28,642 nucleotides of DNA from Desulfobacteraceae bacterium (GTDB taxonomy: Bacteria; Desulfobacterota; Desulfobacteria; Desulfobacterales; Desulfobacteraceae). The notes below the pieces were generated by a model, which was not told where the DNA came from, did not search any database, and saw only the letters and a program-made list of their open reading frames with translations. Every line of letters begins with the position of its first letter. Position 1 is the first letter of the stretch. The stretch covers positions 1 to 28,642 of the forward strand of contig PIVQ01000025.1 of NCBI GenBank assembly GCA_003354055.1, in the 5' to 3' direction. The position numbers and the translations under genes were made by a program. This document shows positions 27,453-28,642 of this stretch, one piece after another.

Positions 27453-28642
27453 ATGCCAGAACCTTTATCCGAAAACGCGGTAGGACGAGTCGTCCAGGCA
27501 ACCGGCGATGCAACAGCTGTCTCTGACAGCGGTGTCCGGCAACTGACAGCTGACAGCGAAATTTTTCAAGGCGATACTCTGGTGACGAAAGGGGGCAGTT
27601 CGCTGGAGGTACTGTTCAAAGACGATACCTCCCTTGGTCAGGGTGAAAACAGTGAAATCAGTGTGGATTCCTATGTGTATAACCCGGCTGATACCTCCAG
27701 TGCGAATCTTTTGCTGAACATGTCAAAAGGAGTATTCAGGACCATTACAGGTGAGATTGCAGAGAGCAATCCAGATCAGTTCCAGCTCAAATCTCCCCTG
27801 GCCACCATCGGGATCAGGGGAACCACCGTGGTCAGCGAAGTTCAGAGTGGAATCGAAAAACATGGTGTCGAAGATATCGGTGCTGGCAAGGTTCTGGTAG
27901 TTCAAGATACCATGGGTAATCTCCAGTTCATCTCCGATCCCAAACTGATCATTGATTTTATCCAGGGCCAGGCCATCCGAGCACCACGTGTTCTGACCCA
28001 GCAGGAACTGGAATACTTCCGGTCTGCAGCTCCGATTACTTCCGAGGATTCTGATGAAGTCGGAGAGGATGCTGAGGGTGAAGAGGCTGCCACTGAAGGT
28101 GAAGACGGAGAGGATGGAGAGACTACTGAGGATGACGGCACCGTTGATGACGGTGAGATCGATGGATTAACTGTGCTGGGTTTGATTGATATTGCTTTAT
28201 TAGACAGTTTTTTGGAATATGCCCCCATGTATATTTCTGAGCCAGTTGAGCCTGTTGCTTCTTATGGTGATGACGATGATGACGATGATGATGTTGTTGT
28301 GGATGATGACCCTGAAGATACACCCTCAAGCACCATTACAGGCACATCAGGAGCCGATAGCCTGACCGGGACAGACGGTGATGACACTATCGAAGGTCTT
28401 GCAGGTAATGATACGCTGGATGGAGGTGCCGGTGCTGATTCCCTGGACGGTGGTACGGGCGCAGACCGACTTGTCGGCGGGGCGGGAAATGATACTTTGA
28501 ACGGTGGTGACGAGCTTGACGACTATCCGGCAAATGAGGTGGATTACAGGGCTGATCCTGCTGCAGTAACCGTTTCTGTGAATTACGATTATTCCAACGG
28601 TACTATAAGTTATTCAGGCTCCACAGCCACGGACGGCTGGGG
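27453..28642 (+). CDS. Second FecR-RTX protein, 3' end outside the window
   Basis: ATG at 27453 opens a frame with no stop to the window edge (about 396 codons). It begins [20 protein letters not shown] and is nearly the same as the upstream paralog through the FecR domain ([11 protein letters not shown]) and the acidic linker. It then diverges in a hinge that includes [19 protein letters not shown], before returning to RTX repeats ([39 protein letters not shown]) and the module ending in STATDGW. AAAGGA at 27440-27445 is the ribosome site. As for its neighbour, secretion through a type I system and Ca2+-dependent folding outside the cell are expected. The two genes arose by tandem duplication. 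Confidence 0.88.
   Translation, partial: MPEPLSENAVGRVVQATGDATAVSDSGVRQLTADSEIFQGDTLVTKGGSSLEVLFKDDTSLGQGENSEISVDSYVYNPADTSSANLLLNMSKGVFRTITGEIAESNPDQFQLKSPLATIGIRGTTVVSEVQSGIEKHGVEDIGAGKVLVVQDTMGNLQFISDPKLIIDFIQGQAIRAPRVLTQQELEYFRSAAPITSEDSDEVGEDAEGEEAATEGEDGEDGETTEDDGTVDDGEIDGLTVLGLIDIALLDSFLEYAPMYISEPVEPVASYGDDDDDDDDVVVDDDPEDTPSSTITGTSGADSLTGTDGDDTIEGLAGNDTLDGGAGADSLDGGTGADRLVGGAGNDTLNGGDELDDYPANEVDYRADPAAVTVSVNYDYSNGTISYSGSTATDGW

Overview
The window reads as chromosomal DNA of a Gram-negative anaerobe, most likely a sulfate reducer of the Desulfobacterales type (Desulfobacterota). This is an inference from gene content: a large lipopolysaccharide (LPS) core locus, the selenocysteine elongation factor SelB, HemW, an AF1514-like small protein and FecR/RTX secreted proteins. 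No 16S rRNA or other decisive marker is present.

Bases 1-6569 (+ strand) hold LPS core assembly genes. Two GT9 heptosyltransferases (the first cut by the window edge) and two GT2 glycosyltransferases form a tightly overlapping operon. Two GT4 enzymes follow, separated by AT-rich spacers. Bases 14888-6608 (- strand) hold the other half of the locus: kdnA, kdnB, kdsB, a GT4 enzyme, a GT25 enzyme and an O-antigen ligase (waaL). kdnA-kdnB-kdsB is the complete known route from Kdo to CMP-8-amino-Kdo, so this organism probably builds its LPS on 8-amino-Kdo. An IS1380-type insertion sequence (8743-10600, with inverted repeats and a TACTAA target duplication) sits between the GT4 and GT25 genes. Its transposase is interrupted by an in-frame TAG before the catalytic Glu.

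Bases 15004-22323 are housekeeping: a radical SAM protein overlapping hemW (+); a previously easy-to-miss 56-residue membrane protein followed by selB (-) behind a good sigma70-type promoter; tRNA-His; a secreted cyclophilin-FKBP fusion (+); a monofunctional transglycosylase mtgA (-); an AF1514-like small protein (+); and tRNA-Arg(UCG), followed by a strong hairpin terminator.

Bases 22413-28642 hold an NSS-family sodium symporter (-), a small PGPGW-like membrane protein (+), and two tandem paralogous FecR-RTX proteins (+). The second paralog runs off the right edge. They are probably type I secretion substrates.

The most unusual signal is a 105-124 bp palindromic element present twice (13599-13703 and 22413-22536). 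Each copy has 29-bp terminal inverted repeats and a nested hairpin, and lies exactly at the TAA stop codon of an otherwise unrelated gene (kdnA and the symporter), in the same orientation. It looks like a non-autonomous mobile or regulatory element with a preference for stop codons. Other items worth attention are a 68-base identical patch shared by the two RTX genes and a near-perfect 13-bp-stem hairpin between them.
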